DNA of 64,000 nucleotides from Streptomyces avicenniae (GCF_000719135.1 NZ_JOEK01000009.1:496001-560000); one strand, 5' to 3'; counted from the stretch's first letter, positions 35,395 through 43,808 are shown. Notes: generated by a model from the sequence alone, not told the origin. Translations and numbers: made by a program.

Positions 35395-36821
35395 GCGCGC
35401 CGCGCGGGCCGTTGGTCGTCGTCGGCGACATCCTGCTGGACGAGGACGTGACGGGCGAGGCCACCCGCCTCGCGCCCGACGCGCCCGTGCCGGTGGTCGA
35501 GGTGCAGGCCGAGCGGCGGCGGCCGGGCGGCGCGGGCCTCGCGGCGGCGCTCGCCGCGCGGGACGGCCGCGAGGTCGTGCTCGTCACCGCCATCGGGCAG
35601 GACAGCGCCAGCGAGGCGGTACGGGCGATGCTGCCGCCGTCCGTACGCCTCGCGGAGCTGCCGTTGCGCGGCACGCTGCCCGTCAAGTCGCGCGTCATGG
35701 CGGACGGCCGCCCCCTGGTCCGCATGGACCGGGGCGGCGGCACGGTGGGCGAGCCGGGCCCGGCCGTCCGCCGTGCGCTGGCCGACGCGGGCGCCGTCCT
35801 CGTCGCGGACTACGGGCGCGGCGCGGCGGCGGCCGTGCGGCAGGGGCTCGCCGAGGCGGCCGGGCGCGTCCCGGTGGTGTGGGACCCGCATCCGCGCGGA
35901 CGCGCCCCCGTGGCGCGGGCAAGGCTCGTCACGCCCAACGAGCACGAGGCGCGCTGGTTCGTGCGCGAGCACTGCCCCGGCGCCACCGGCGTCGCCGCCG
36001 AGGAGGGAGACGACACGCTGCGCGCCCACAGCCTGCGCGGCGCGCTGCTCGCCGAGCGCTGGCAGGTCGCCGCGGTCGCGGTGACGCTGGGCGAACGCGG
36101 CGCCGTCCTGACCCGCGCCGACTCCGACGACCCGCTCTACCTGCCGGTGGCGGCGGGCGGCGAGTGCGACCCGTGCGGCGCCGGTGACTGCTTCGCCGCC
36201 ACGGCGGCGACCGTCCTCGCCGACGGGGGGCTGCCGTCCGAGGCGGTCGGCCGGGCCGTGGAGGCGGCGGCGGCCTTCGTGACGGGCGGTGGCGTGGCGA
36301 GCCCGGTCGGCTGGCGCAGGCAGACGGCCCCGGCGGAGGTGCCGGGCGGCGTGCCGCGTGACCTGCCCGCCATCCGCGCGCTGACGGAGACGGTACGGGC
36401 GCGCGGCGGCACGGTCGTCGCCGCGGGCGGCTGCTTCGACCTGCTGCACGCGGGCCACGTGCAGTTCCTGGAGAACGCGCGGCGCACCGGGGACTGCCTC
36501 GTCGTGTGCGTGAACTCCGACGCGTCCGTGCGCCGCCTCAAGGGCCCAGGCAGGCCGCTGAACCCGGCGGCGGACCGGCTGCGCGTGCTGGGGAGCCTGG
36601 GCTGCGTGGACGCGGTCGCCGAGTTCGGCGAGGACACCCCGGAGGCGCTGCTGCGGGAACTGCGGCCCGACGTGTGGGTGAAGGGCGGCGACTACCGCGT
36701 GAGCGACCTGCCGGAGGCGGCGGCGCTGCGCGAGTGGGGCGGCCAGACCCTCGTCCTGCCCTACCTGGACGGACGCTCCACGACGGAACTGGCGCGGCGC
36801 GCCGCGTTCGTCCGCCGGTGA
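35391..36821 (+). CDS. hldE: Bifunctional heptose-7-phosphate kinase / heptose-1-phosphate adenylyltransferase
   Basis: 476 residues. The N-terminal ribokinase-like kinase has VVGDILLDEDVTGEATRLAP, APVPVVEVQAERRRPGGAG and the GAGD catalytic motif in CDPCGAGDCFAATAA near 265. The C-terminal nucleotidyltransferase has GGCFDLLHAGHVQFLENARR (HxGH near 353-356), NSDASVRRLKGPGRPLNP and KGGDYRVSDLPEA. Together they phosphorylate C1 of heptose-7-phosphate and, after GmhB, form ADP-D-glycero-D-manno-heptose. Full-length fused HldE is standard in Gram-negative bacteria and less usual in a Gram-positive. ATGA overlap with gmhA; GTGA overlap with the next gene. Confidence 0.93.
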   Translation: MSAPRGPLVVVGDILLDEDVTGEATRLAPDAPVPVVEVQAERRRPGGAGLAAALAARDGREVVLVTAIGQDSASEAVRAMLPPSVRLAELPLRGTLPVKSRVMADGRPLVRMDRGGGTVGEPGPAVRRALADAGAVLVADYGRGAAAAVRQGLAEAAGRVPVVWDPHPRGRAPVARARLVTPNEHEARWFVREHCPGATGVAAEEGDDTLRAHSLRGALLAERWQVAAVAVTLGERGAVLTRADSDDPLYLPVAAGGECDPCGAGDCFAATAATVLADGGLPSEAVGRAVEAAAAFVTGGGVASPVGWRRQTAPAEVPGGVPRDLPAIRALTETVRARGGTVVAAGGCFDLLHAGHVQFLENARRTGDCLVVCVNSDASVRRLKGPGRPLNPAADRLRVLGSLGCVDAVAEFGEDTPEALLRELRPDVWVKGGDYRVSDLPEAAALREWGGQTLVLPYLDGRSTTELARRAAFVRR

Positions 36822-37783
36822 GCACGCCCCGTGTGCTGGTGCTGCGGGCGCTCGGGCTCGGCGACCTGCTGACGGCCGTGCCCGCGCTGCGGGCGCTGCG
36901 CCGGGCGCGCCCGGACCGGTGGCTGGTGCTCGCCGCGCCGGAGGCGCTGCGGCCCGCCGCCCGGCTGACGCGCGCCGTGGACGAGTTCGTGCCGACCACG
37001 GCGGCCGGGCGCGAGGTGCCCGGCCACATCCCGTGGAGCGGGCCGCCGCCCGTCCTCGCCGTGGACCTGCACGGCAGCGGCCCTGAGAGCGTCGCCCCGC
37101 TGCGCGCGCTGCGGCCCGCCGCGCTGTTCGCGTACGCGGAGCCGTCGGGGCCCGCGTGGGACGAGGGCGAGCACGAACGGGTGCGCTGGTGCCGCCTGTT
37201 GGAGTGGTACGGCATCCCTGCCGACCCCGGCGACCTGCGGATCAAGGCCGCCGACGTGTACTCCCCGGCGCCGGGCGCGGTCGTGCTGCACCCGGGCGCG
37301 GACGCGGCGGCGCGGCGCTGGCCCGCCGACCGGTTCGCGGCGGTGGGCCGGGCGCTGCGCGACGAGGGGCGCGACGTGGTGGTGACCGGCGGCCCGGCCG
37401 AGTCCGCGCTCGCCCGCCGGGTGGCGGCGGACGCGGGCCTGCCCGAGGAGGCCGTGCTGACGGACGTGCCGTTCGACGACCTGACGGCCCTGCTCGCGGA
37501 GGCGCGGGCCGTGGTGGTCGGCGACACCGGCATCGCCCACCTGGCGACGGCGCTCGGCACACCGTCCGTCGTCCTCTTCGGCCCGGTCTCCCCGCAGTTG
37601 TGGGGCCCGCCGGACCTGCCACGCCACCGCGCGCTGTGGCACCCGGACGACCCGCCGACCCCCCGCCCCGGCGACCCCCACGCCACCACCCCCGACGCAC
37701 GCCTGCTGCGCATCACACCGGCCGACGTCCTCACCGCACTCGCCTCACTCCCGACACCTTTCCCCCTCACACGCCTGCGCTGA
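36818..37783 (+). CDS. Second GT9-family heptosyltransferase-like glycosyltransferase
   Basis: 321 residues from a GTG overlapping the hldE stop. PRVLVLRALGLGDLLTAVPA is the GT9 N-terminus (catalytic Asp in GLGDLLTAVP), VVLHPGADAAARRWPADRFA and VVVTGGPAESALARRVAADA the donor side, and VVVGDTGIAHLATALGTPSV the signature. LFGPVSPQLWGPP is the WaaF-like end. With the first GT9 it implies at least two heptose additions or two related sugars. Last gene of the operon; the 182-bp gap after it contains a small palindrome at 37808-37821. Confidence 0.87.
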   Translation: MSTPRVLVLRALGLGDLLTAVPALRALRRARPDRWLVLAAPEALRPAARLTRAVDEFVPTTAAGREVPGHIPWSGPPPVLAVDLHGSGPESVAPLRALRPAALFAYAEPSGPAWDEGEHERVRWCRLLEWYGIPADPGDLRIKAADVYSPAPGAVVLHPGADAAARRWPADRFAAVGRALRDEGRDVVVTGGPAESALARRVAADAGLPEEAVLTDVPFDDLTALLAEARAVVVGDTGIAHLATALGTPSVVLFGPVSPQLWGPPDLPRHRALWHPDDPPTPRPGDPHATTPDARLLRITPADVLTALASLPTPFPLTRLR

Positions 37784-37807
37784 CACACCCGGACACGGCC
37801 TGACATC

Positions 37808-37821
37808 GGCCACTTGTGGCC
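37808..37821. promoter_or_regulatory. Palindrome GGCCAC-TT-GTGGCC after the heptose operon
   Basis: A perfect 6-bp dyad with a 2-bp centre, 25 bp after the last operon stop and 145 bp before the nSTAND gene. It may be an operator for the nSTAND gene or a weak terminator stem; there is no further support for either. Confidence 0.3.
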
Positions 37822-37965
37822 TGCACGGGCGATCCTCGATCATGGGGCGGTCGGGGGAAGTTGCCCAGGTAACGCAGGAGTTGCGCGCATGGTCGGGACG
37901 GAGAGCGGTCCAGGGGGACGCTGCGGGCACGCCGGGGCGCATCCCCGCGTACCGGGGGCGACGGC

Positions 37966-40900
37966 ATGAGGAACCGTCAGCTCAGTCTCGCCCTCCAGAT
38001 CCTCGTGGTCCTGCTCGCGAGCCTGCTCGGCATCGTCACCAACTACGCGACCAACGCCGAGGACGTGCCCTTCGCCCTCCAGGTGTTACAGCGGGTGGCG
38101 GTCCCGGCGATCGGTCTGCTGATCCTCGCCATGATCCTCGCCCAGGCCGCCGTGCTCCGCCTGGAACGCCCGGCTCCCCCACCGCGCGTCTGGGACAGGC
38201 GGCAGGCCCCCTATCCCGGTCTCGACGCCTTCACGGAGACCGAGGCCGCCGTGTTCTTCGGCCGGGAGACGCAGATCGCCGAGGTGACCAGGCGCCTGCA
38301 CGCGTCACCGCCCCGGGACGCCGAGCGCTTCGTCCCGCTGGTGGGGGCGTCGGGAAGCGGCAAGTCGTCCCTCGCCCAGGCGGGCGTGACGCCGCGCCTG
38401 CGCGAGCGGCGCTGGACGGTGCTGCCGGTGCTGAGCCCCGGCGCCAACCCGCTGGGCGCGCTGGCGGACATGCTCGCCGAGGCGGCGGGCGGCGCGGAGA
38501 GCGGGGCGGTGGTCGCACGGCGGCTGCGCCAGTCGCCCGGGATGCTCTCCGAGGAACTCGGCCGCCTGCGCCGCAACGGCCGCTTCCGCAGCATGCTGCT
38601 CGTGATCGACCAGTTCGAGGAGCTGATCACGCTCGCCGGGGAGCGCGAGCGGACGGCGTTCCTCCAGGCCGTGGCCCACGCGCTCGCCCAGGACTCCCGG
38701 CTGCACGTCCTCGCCACCGTCCGCATCGAGTTCCTGCACGACTTCCTCGACACGCCGCACGCGGAGCTCTTCCAGAAGCCCGTGGCCATCGGCACGATCG
38801 GGCGCCCGCAACTGGCCGAGGCCGTCGAGCGGCCGGGCGCGCTGGTCGGGATGACCTTCGCCCCGCGCCTGGTCGAGACGATCCTGGACGACACCGGCAC
38901 GAGCGACGCACTCCCGCTCCTGGCCTACCTGCTCCAGGAGTTGTACTTCGCCTCCGGCCCCGGCACCACCGTCACCGAGGACTTGTACCGCAGGCTCGGT
39001 GGCGTGGCCGGGGCACTTGCGCGCCAGGCGGACCACGTGGTGTCGGGACTGCGCGAGACGGAGAACGCCGCGTCGATCCCGCGGACACTGCTGAAGTTCG
39101 TCACCGTGGAGGGAGGCCAGGCGACACGCCGCCGGGTGGCACTCGCCGAACTGACGTCGGGAGAGCGGCGCATCGTCGATGCGTTCGTCGATGCCCGGCT
39201 CCTGGTCACCGACGCAGGGGACGGGGAGCGGGCGACACCCGAGGCGTTCGCGCGTGTGGCGCACGAGGCGCTCTTCCGCCAGTGGCCGCCCCTGCGTCAG
39301 GAGGTCGAGGCCCGTGCCGAACAGCTCAGGCAGCGGGCGGAGCTGGAACGCTGGGCGGCGGACTGGCAGCGGGCGGACCGCAGCGCCGACTACCTGCTGA
39401 CCGGGGACCGGCTCGTCCTCGCCCAGCGGTGGCTGACCGCGCTGGAGGAGAGCGGCCAGGCGTCGGACGCGGTCCGCGCGCTGGTCGTCACGTCCCGCGA
39501 CCGCGACCTGGCCCATCTGCGCCGCGTGTCCGAGAGCGTCGGCGAGTACGTGCTCGCGAACGCGGAGCGGGATCCAGAGCTTTCGCTCCTGCTGTCCCTG
39601 GCCGCCCTCGACGAATGCGGGCGGACGCCGACGGCCGGGCGCGGCCTCATGGCGGCCCTTGCCTCCAGCCATCTCAGGGCCCAGTTGGTGGGACACACGG
39701 ACACCGTCCGCGGTGTCGCGTGGTCCCCCGACGGCGGACGGATCGCGGCAGCGTCGCGGGACGGCACGGCGCGGATCTTCGACGCGGTGTCCGGCCGCGC
39801 CCGCGCGGTGCTCTCCGGTGGGGGGTCCATGGTGGAGGCGGTGGCCTGGTCACCGGACTCATCGAAGGTCGCCACCGCGGGCCGGGACCGGGTGGTGCGT
39901 GTGTGGGACGCCGGGTCCGGTGCACACCTTCTGTCCCTGACCGGGGCCACCGACATCGGGCGCTCGGTCGCATGGTCGCCCGACGGGTCGCGGATCGCCG
40001 GGACGTCGCGGGACCGACTGGTCCGTGTCTGGGACGCGGACACGGGACACCTCGTGCGGGAGTTCCACGGCCACACCGACGACGTGTGGGGGGTCGCCTG
40101 GTCGCCGGACGGCACGCGGCTGGCGAGCGCCTCGCACGACCGCACGGCGCTCGTGTGGGACATCGCCTCGGGACGGTCCGTGGCGACCGTCGCCGGTCAC
40201 ACCGACTTCGTCGAGGGCGTGGCATGGTCACCCGACGGACGGAGCGTCGCCACCGCCTCGGGGGACCACACCGTCCGTGTGTCCGACCCCGCCACCGGTG
40301 ACCTGCGGCTGCTGGTCAGGGGTCACGGCGACTACGTGTGGGGCGTGGCGTGGTCGCCCGACGGACGCTCGCTCGCCTCGGTCTCCTCGGACCGCACGGT
40401 GCGCGTCTTCGACGCGCGGGACGCCAAGCCGCTGGCGGTGTTCCGGGGGCACGGCGACACCGTCTGGGCGGTGGCCTGGTCCCCGGACGGGACACGTCTG
40501 GCCTCCGGCTCCTCGGACACGACGGCCCGCGTCTGGGACGTCCGGCCGCGCGGCGCCGAGCGCGTCCTCGTCGCCGGGCACCGGCAGCCGGTCAACGAGG
40601 GGGTGTGGTCTCCCGACGGCGGCCGGATCGCCACGGCGTCGGACGACGGCACGGCGCGGCGGTGGGACGCGGCGACGGGTGCGGAGACGGATCTGCCGGT
40701 GCGTCACCTGGACAGGGTGTGGGGCGTGGCCTGGTCGGAAGGACGCCTTGTCACCGGGTCGGGCGACAGGACGGCCCGGATCACCGACGGGGAGCACACC
40801 CGCGACCTCGCCCACGGTGACGCCGCGGTCGAGGCCGTGGCGTTCTCCCCGGACGGCGGCCGTCTGGCCACCGGAGGGCACGACGCCGTGGTGCGTGTCT

Positions 40901-41514
40901 GGGACGTCGCGTCAGGGGACGAACTCATGGCTTTCGAAGGCCACCAGGACTGGGTGGGCGCCGTCGCCTGGTCGCCCGGGGGACAGTTCCTCGCGACGGG
41001 TTCCGACGACCGTACCTGCCGGATCTGGGACGTCGCCGGGGGCCAGCAGGTCACGGTGCTGCGCGGGCACGAGGGCTACGTGGACGGCGTGGCGTGGTCG
41101 CCCGACGAGCGGCACGTCGTCACGGCGTCGGGTGACTGGACGGCGGGTCTGTGGCTCGTGGCCAGCGGTCGGCGGGTCGGGTCGCTGCGCGGACACGACG
41201 GCCGGGTGCGCGGTGCCGCGTGGTCGCCGGACGGCAGCCGGGTCGCCACCGTCTCGGACGACCGTACGGTCCGCGTCTGGGCCGCGGGGACGACGGAGGA
41301 GATCGGGGTCGCCGGGGTCCATCAGGACAAGGTCACCTCCGTCGCCTGGTCGCCGGACGGCAGCGCGCTCCTGACGGCGTCGTTCGACGGCACGGCCCGG
41401 GTCTGGGCGGCCGATCCGGATCTGGACCGGCTCACGACCACCGCGCGCAACCGCGTCTTCCGGTCGCTGACCCGGGAGGAACGGCTGCGCCACATGCTGC
41501 CGCTCACTCCCTGA
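37966..41514 (+). CDS. Membrane-anchored nSTAND NTPase with 14 WD40 repeats
   Basis: 1182 residues. Two hydrophobic segments (about 7-28 and 40-65) anchor the N-terminus. FFGR (97-100) begins the nSTAND1 NTPase: P-loop GASGSGKSS (127-135), Walker B LLVIDQFEE (211-219), TVRIEFLHDF, RPQLAEAVERPGALVGMTF, and a winged-helix-like part with FARVAHEALFRQWPPL. From about 574 there are 14 WD40 repeats of about 42 residues, enough for two seven-bladed propellers, with a repeated GVAWSPDG..ATAS.D.TVRVWD pattern. STAND proteins act as ligand-triggered switches, and WD40 types are common in Streptomyces; some relatives are antiphage or death switches. No effector domain is visible apart from the membrane segments. 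Codon 41 is TTA (38086-38088), so translation probably needs the bldA tRNA. Ribosome binding site weak. Confidence 0.87.
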   Translation: MRNRQLSLALQILVVLLASLLGIVTNYATNAEDVPFALQVLQRVAVPAIGLLILAMILAQAAVLRLERPAPPPRVWDRRQAPYPGLDAFTETEAAVFFGRETQIAEVTRRLHASPPRDAERFVPLVGASGSGKSSLAQAGVTPRLRERRWTVLPVLSPGANPLGALADMLAEAAGGAESGAVVARRLRQSPGMLSEELGRLRRNGRFRSMLLVIDQFEELITLAGERERTAFLQAVAHALAQDSRLHVLATVRIEFLHDFLDTPHAELFQKPVAIGTIGRPQLAEAVERPGALVGMTFAPRLVETILDDTGTSDALPLLAYLLQELYFASGPGTTVTEDLYRRLGGVAGALARQADHVVSGLRETENAASIPRTLLKFVTVEGGQATRRRVALAELTSGERRIVDAFVDARLLVTDAGDGERATPEAFARVAHEALFRQWPPLRQEVEARAEQLRQRAELERWAADWQRADRSADYLLTGDRLVLAQRWLTALEESGQASDAVRALVVTSRDRDLAHLRRVSESVGEYVLANAERDPELSLLLSLAALDECGRTPTAGRGLMAALASSHLRAQLVGHTDTVRGVAWSPDGGRIAAASRDGTARIFDAVSGRARAVLSGGGSMVEAVAWSPDSSKVATAGRDRVVRVWDAGSGAHLLSLTGATDIGRSVAWSPDGSRIAGTSRDRLVRVWDADTGHLVREFHGHTDDVWGVAWSPDGTRLASASHDRTALVWDIASGRSVATVAGHTDFVEGVAWSPDGRSVATASGDHTVRVSDPATGDLRLLVRGHGDYVWGVAWSPDGRSLASVSSDRTVRVFDARDAKPLAVFRGHGDTVWAVAWSPDGTRLASGSSDTTARVWDVRPRGAERVLVAGHRQPVNEGVWSPDGGRIATASDDGTARRWDAATGAETDLPVRHLDRVWGVAWSEGRLVTGSGDRTARITDGEHTRDLAHGDAAVEAVAFSPDGGRLATGGHDAVVRVWDVASGDELMAFEGHQDWVGAVAWSPGGQFLATGSDDRTCRIWDVAGGQQVTVLRGHEGYVDGVAWSPDERHVVTASGDWTAGLWLVASGRRVGSLRGHDGRVRGAAWSPDGSRVATVSDDRTVRVWAAGTTEEIGVAGVHQDKVTSVAWSPDGSALLTASFDGTARVWAADPDLDRLTTTARNRVFRSLTREERLRHMLPLTP
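39685..41440 (+). repeat. 14 tandem WD40-coding repeats (~126 bp each)
   Basis: The region encodes 14 units starting LVGHTDTVRGVAWSPDG and ending AGVHQDKVTSVAWSPDG. Most units share VAWSPDG and (T/A)(V/A)R(V/I)WD at DNA as well as protein level, while the residues before VAW and after GH vary (DYVW, DFVE, DTVW, DWVG, GYVD). Unit 9 is shortened by a few residues. The pattern suggests repeat turnover with variation focused on the propeller surface. Confidence 0.85.
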
Positions 41515-41529
41515 CCGGGCCAGGCGCCG

Positions 41530-41829
41530 TCACAGGACGGCATCGACCGCGTGTTCCTCGGTGGCCACCAGGTAGTCGTCCGGGTCCAGGTCCATGGCCG
41601 CGCGCTGCGGTGCGGCCCAGTAGAGCGCGTTGCGTTCGGCGAACGTCCCTGGTCCCTCGTAGGAGATCAGCCAGAAGAAGAGGTTCCGTTCCCGGTCCAC
41701 CCACGCGCCGCCGATCTCGAAGCCCAACTCCCTGCGGAGCGGCACGATCTGGGTGCGCCAGCGCTCGGCCCACTCGTCGAGCAGCCCTTCCCGGACGGTG
41801 TACGTGCGCAGTTGGGTGGTCCTCGGCAT
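41530..41829 (-). CDS. NIPSNAP-family small protein
   Basis: 99 residues, ferredoxin-like fold. TTQLRTYTVREGLLDEWAER at the start, IVPLRRELGFEIGGAWV in the middle and LFFWLISYEGPGTFAERNAL are the NIPSNAP signature. Members are putative small-molecule binding or monooxygenase-like proteins without a firm function. GGAGGAG lies just upstream of the ATG. Convergent with the nSTAND gene (15-bp gap). Probably a single-gene unit. Confidence 0.85.
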   Translation of the reverse strand: MPRTTQLRTYTVREGLLDEWAERWRTQIVPLRRELGFEIGGAWVDRERNLFFWLISYEGPGTFAERNALYWAAPQRAAMDLDPDDYLVATEEHAVDAVL

Positions 41830-41929
41830 GTTCGGCTCCTCCGGGATGCGGCCGATCGGGGACCCCAGGTTTCCCCATGCCGCCCTGCTCGGGCAACCGT
41901 GGCCCTGACCCGCGGTCGGCCGCGGCGCC

Positions 41930-42862
41930 TCACCCCACGTAGCGGCGGGCGCGGGAGGTGCGTTGGGCTTCCTCCAGCAGCCGCAGCCGTGCCTCCACGT
42001 CGTCCGGCACCGCCCTGCGTTCCCGCAGCACCCACGGCAGCCCGCCGAGGGCGCGCAGCACGGCGACGGCGGACGTCCGGTCGTGCGGCACCGTCCGCAG
42101 CAGGTGCGCCGTGCGGCGCAGGACGGCGGTGGGCGGGCGGCGCAGCCAGGTGTACCAGAGCGTGTTCCTGATGCCGTCGGCGCGGCGGCGGGTGGGGTCG
42201 CGCAGTCCTGACGGCTGGTGGTGGACGCGCAGTTCCCCGGCGTAGACGAGCCACCAGCCCGCCGTCATCAGGTCGGCCGCGAGCAGTTCCTCCTCGCCGC
42301 CGAGCCACAGCCGGGGCGAGAAGCCGCCCGCCGCGCGGAAGGCGTCGGTGCGCAGCACGGTGGCCCCGGCGAGGAACGAGCCGAGCGCGGGCCCTGGCAG
42401 CCCTTCGGGCCTGGGCAGCGGGGAGGCGCGCAGTTCGGCGACGATGGGGTCCTCGGTGCCGCCGGGTTCGACGAGGATGCGGGCGGTGACGGTGGCGACG
42501 GTGGGGTGGGCGTCGAGGAGGTCGGCCGCGGCGCGCAGGGAGCCGGGCTCCCACCACGTGTCGTCGTCGCAGAACGCGGTGTAAGGGGTGGTGACCTCGC
42601 GGACGGCGAGGTTGCGGCCGACGGCGCCGAGGTTGGCGCCCGGGCTGAGGACGCGCAGGCCGGGGTGGCGGGCGGCGGCGGCGCGGGCGGTGCCGTCGGT
42701 GGAGCCGTTGTCCACGACGATGATCCGGGGCCGTTCCGGCAGCGCGGTGAGCCGGTCGAGGGTGCGCAGCAGCTCGTCGCGCCGGTTGTGCGTGATGACG
42801 ACGACGGTGACGCGCGCGTCCGGCGGAAGCGCGTCAGGCCGCGGCGCGTCAGGCGGCGGCAT
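41930..42862 (-). CDS. Family 2 glycosyltransferase, second gene of GT2 pair
   Basis: 310 residues. VTVVVITHNRRDELLRTLDR and IIVVDNGSTDGTARAAA form the donor site; YTAFCDDDTWWEPGSLRAAA is the DxD-like motif; LWLGGEEELLAADLMTAGWW the acceptor ED motif. It starts 14 bp inside the end of the upstream GT2 gene, and the two share the same layout, so they arose by duplication. A likely partner of the divergent pyruvyltransferase in making a surface polysaccharide. Confidence 0.86.
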   Translation of the reverse strand: MPPPDAPRPDALPPDARVTVVVITHNRRDELLRTLDRLTALPERPRIIVVDNGSTDGTARAAAARHPGLRVLSPGANLGAVGRNLAVREVTTPYTAFCDDDTWWEPGSLRAAADLLDAHPTVATVTARILVEPGGTEDPIVAELRASPLPRPEGLPGPALGSFLAGATVLRTDAFRAAGGFSPRLWLGGEEELLAADLMTAGWWLVYAGELRVHHQPSGLRDPTRRRADGIRNTLWYTWLRRPPTAVLRRTAHLLRTVPHDRTSAVAVLRALGGLPWVLRERRAVPDDVEARLRLLEEAQRTSRARRYVG

Positions 42863-43721
42863 GGGTGCGCTCCAGGAGCCGTACGTCCGCCTCCACCTCC
42901 GGCGGCAGCGGGCGGCGGTCGCGCCAGGCGGCGGGGAGGCGGGAGACGATCTGGCCGAGCGCCTGCCGCGCGGTGGCGTCGGCGGGCGCCTCGCGCGCGA
43001 GCTGCCAGGTGTCGCGCAGCGCGACGGGCAGCGGGCGGCGCAGCCAGGCGGTGAGGTTGGCGTTGCGGCGCATCATGGCGCGGCGCTCGGGCCTGGGGTC
43101 GTCGGCGGGTTCGTGGACGGCGGTGATCTCGGGGGCGTAGGTGACGAGCCAGCCAGCGACGGTGAGGTCGTAGGCGAGCAGCGTCTCCTCGCCGCCGATG
43201 AACAGCAGCGGGTGGTAGCCCCCGGCGGCCAGGTAGGCGCTGCGGCGCGCGACGGCGGCGCAGCCGAGGAAGCCGAGGACGGGCGGCCCCGGCAGTCCGG
43301 CGGGGCCGCTGAGCGGGGAGGCGGCGAGGGCGGAGTTCACCGGGTCGGGGGCGCGGTCGGCGCCGACGAGGGTGCGGGCGGCGAGGAGCCCGATGCGCGG
43401 GTCGTCGTCCAGGAGCCTGGCGGCCTCGGTGAGGGATCCCGGCGTCCACCAGGAGTCGTCGTCGCTGAAGGCGATGTACGGCTGGCGCAGGGCGCGGACG
43501 CCCGCGTTCCGCGCGAGGGGGCCGAGGTTGTCCGGCATGGGGAGGAGGCCGACGTGCGGGAAGCGGTCGGCGACCATGGCGCGGGTGTCGTCGGTGGAGG
43601 CGTTGTCCACGACGAGGATCTCGGGGTCCTCGGGCAGCGCGACCAGCCGCTCAAGCGTGGCGGCCAGCTTGGCGGCGCGGTTGCGGGTGGCGATGACCAC
43701 CGCGAGGGACGGATGCGGCAC
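42849..43721 (-). CDS. Family 2 glycosyltransferase, first gene of GT2 pair
   Basis: 290 residues from a GTG at 43721. PHPSLAVVIATRNRAAKLAA and ILVVDNASTDDTRAMVADRF, YIAFSDDDSWWTPGSLTEAA, LLFIGGEETLLAYDLTVAGW are the GT-A landmarks, almost identical in layout to the GT2 genes downstream and at 22220. No ribosome binding site is present. GGGCAC with a GTTT 15 nt before it lies 9 nt upstream of the GTG, so a leaderless transcript is inferred. Divergent from the pyruvyltransferase gene across 87 bp. Confidence 0.86.
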   Translation of the reverse strand: MPHPSLAVVIATRNRAAKLAATLERLVALPEDPEILVVDNASTDDTRAMVADRFPHVGLLPMPDNLGPLARNAGVRALRQPYIAFSDDDSWWTPGSLTEAARLLDDDPRIGLLAARTLVGADRAPDPVNSALAASPLSGPAGLPGPPVLGFLGCAAVARRSAYLAAGGYHPLLFIGGEETLLAYDLTVAGWLVTYAPEITAVHEPADDPRPERRAMMRRNANLTAWLRRPLPVALRDTWQLAREAPADATARQALGQIVSRLPAAWRDRRPLPPEVEADVRLLERTHAAA

Positions 43722-43730
43722 GGGCGGCGA

Positions 43731-43755
43731 GTGCCCGGCGCGCCCGCGGCGAAAC
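43731..43755 (-). promoter_or_regulatory. SigB-like promoter GTTT-N15-GGGCAC, leaderless layout
   Basis: On the minus strand GTTT (43752-43755) and GGGCAC (43731-43736) are 15 nt apart and the GTG of the GT2 gene follows after 9 nt (tcgccgccc). The layout mirrors the opposite-strand promoter at 43775-43799 and that of the GH31 gene. Confidence 0.45.
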
Positions 43756-43774
43756 CCGCGCCGCCGCCCCGCAC

Positions 43775-43799
43775 GTTTCGCCCGGTGCGTGCCGGGGAC
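43775..43799 (+). promoter_or_regulatory. SigB-like promoter GTTT-N15-GGGGAC, leaderless layout
   Basis: GTTT (43775-43778) and GGGGAC (43794-43799) are 15 nt apart; the ATG of the pyruvyltransferase follows after 9 nt. GTTTCGCC is shared with the minus-strand promoter 20 bp away. The -10 differs from GGGTAC at one base. Confidence 0.45.
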
Positions 43800-43808
43800 C
43801 CGGGGCCG

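Noticed and set aside
27000..37783. LPS core locus of a Gram-negative contaminant
   Set aside because: Codon usage, GTG/ATGA couplings and flanking genes are actinobacterial throughout; only the pathway is shared with LPS.
39685..41440. CRISPR-like regular repeats
   Set aside because: The ~126-bp periodicity is coding (WD40), with no short conserved repeat plus spacer structure.
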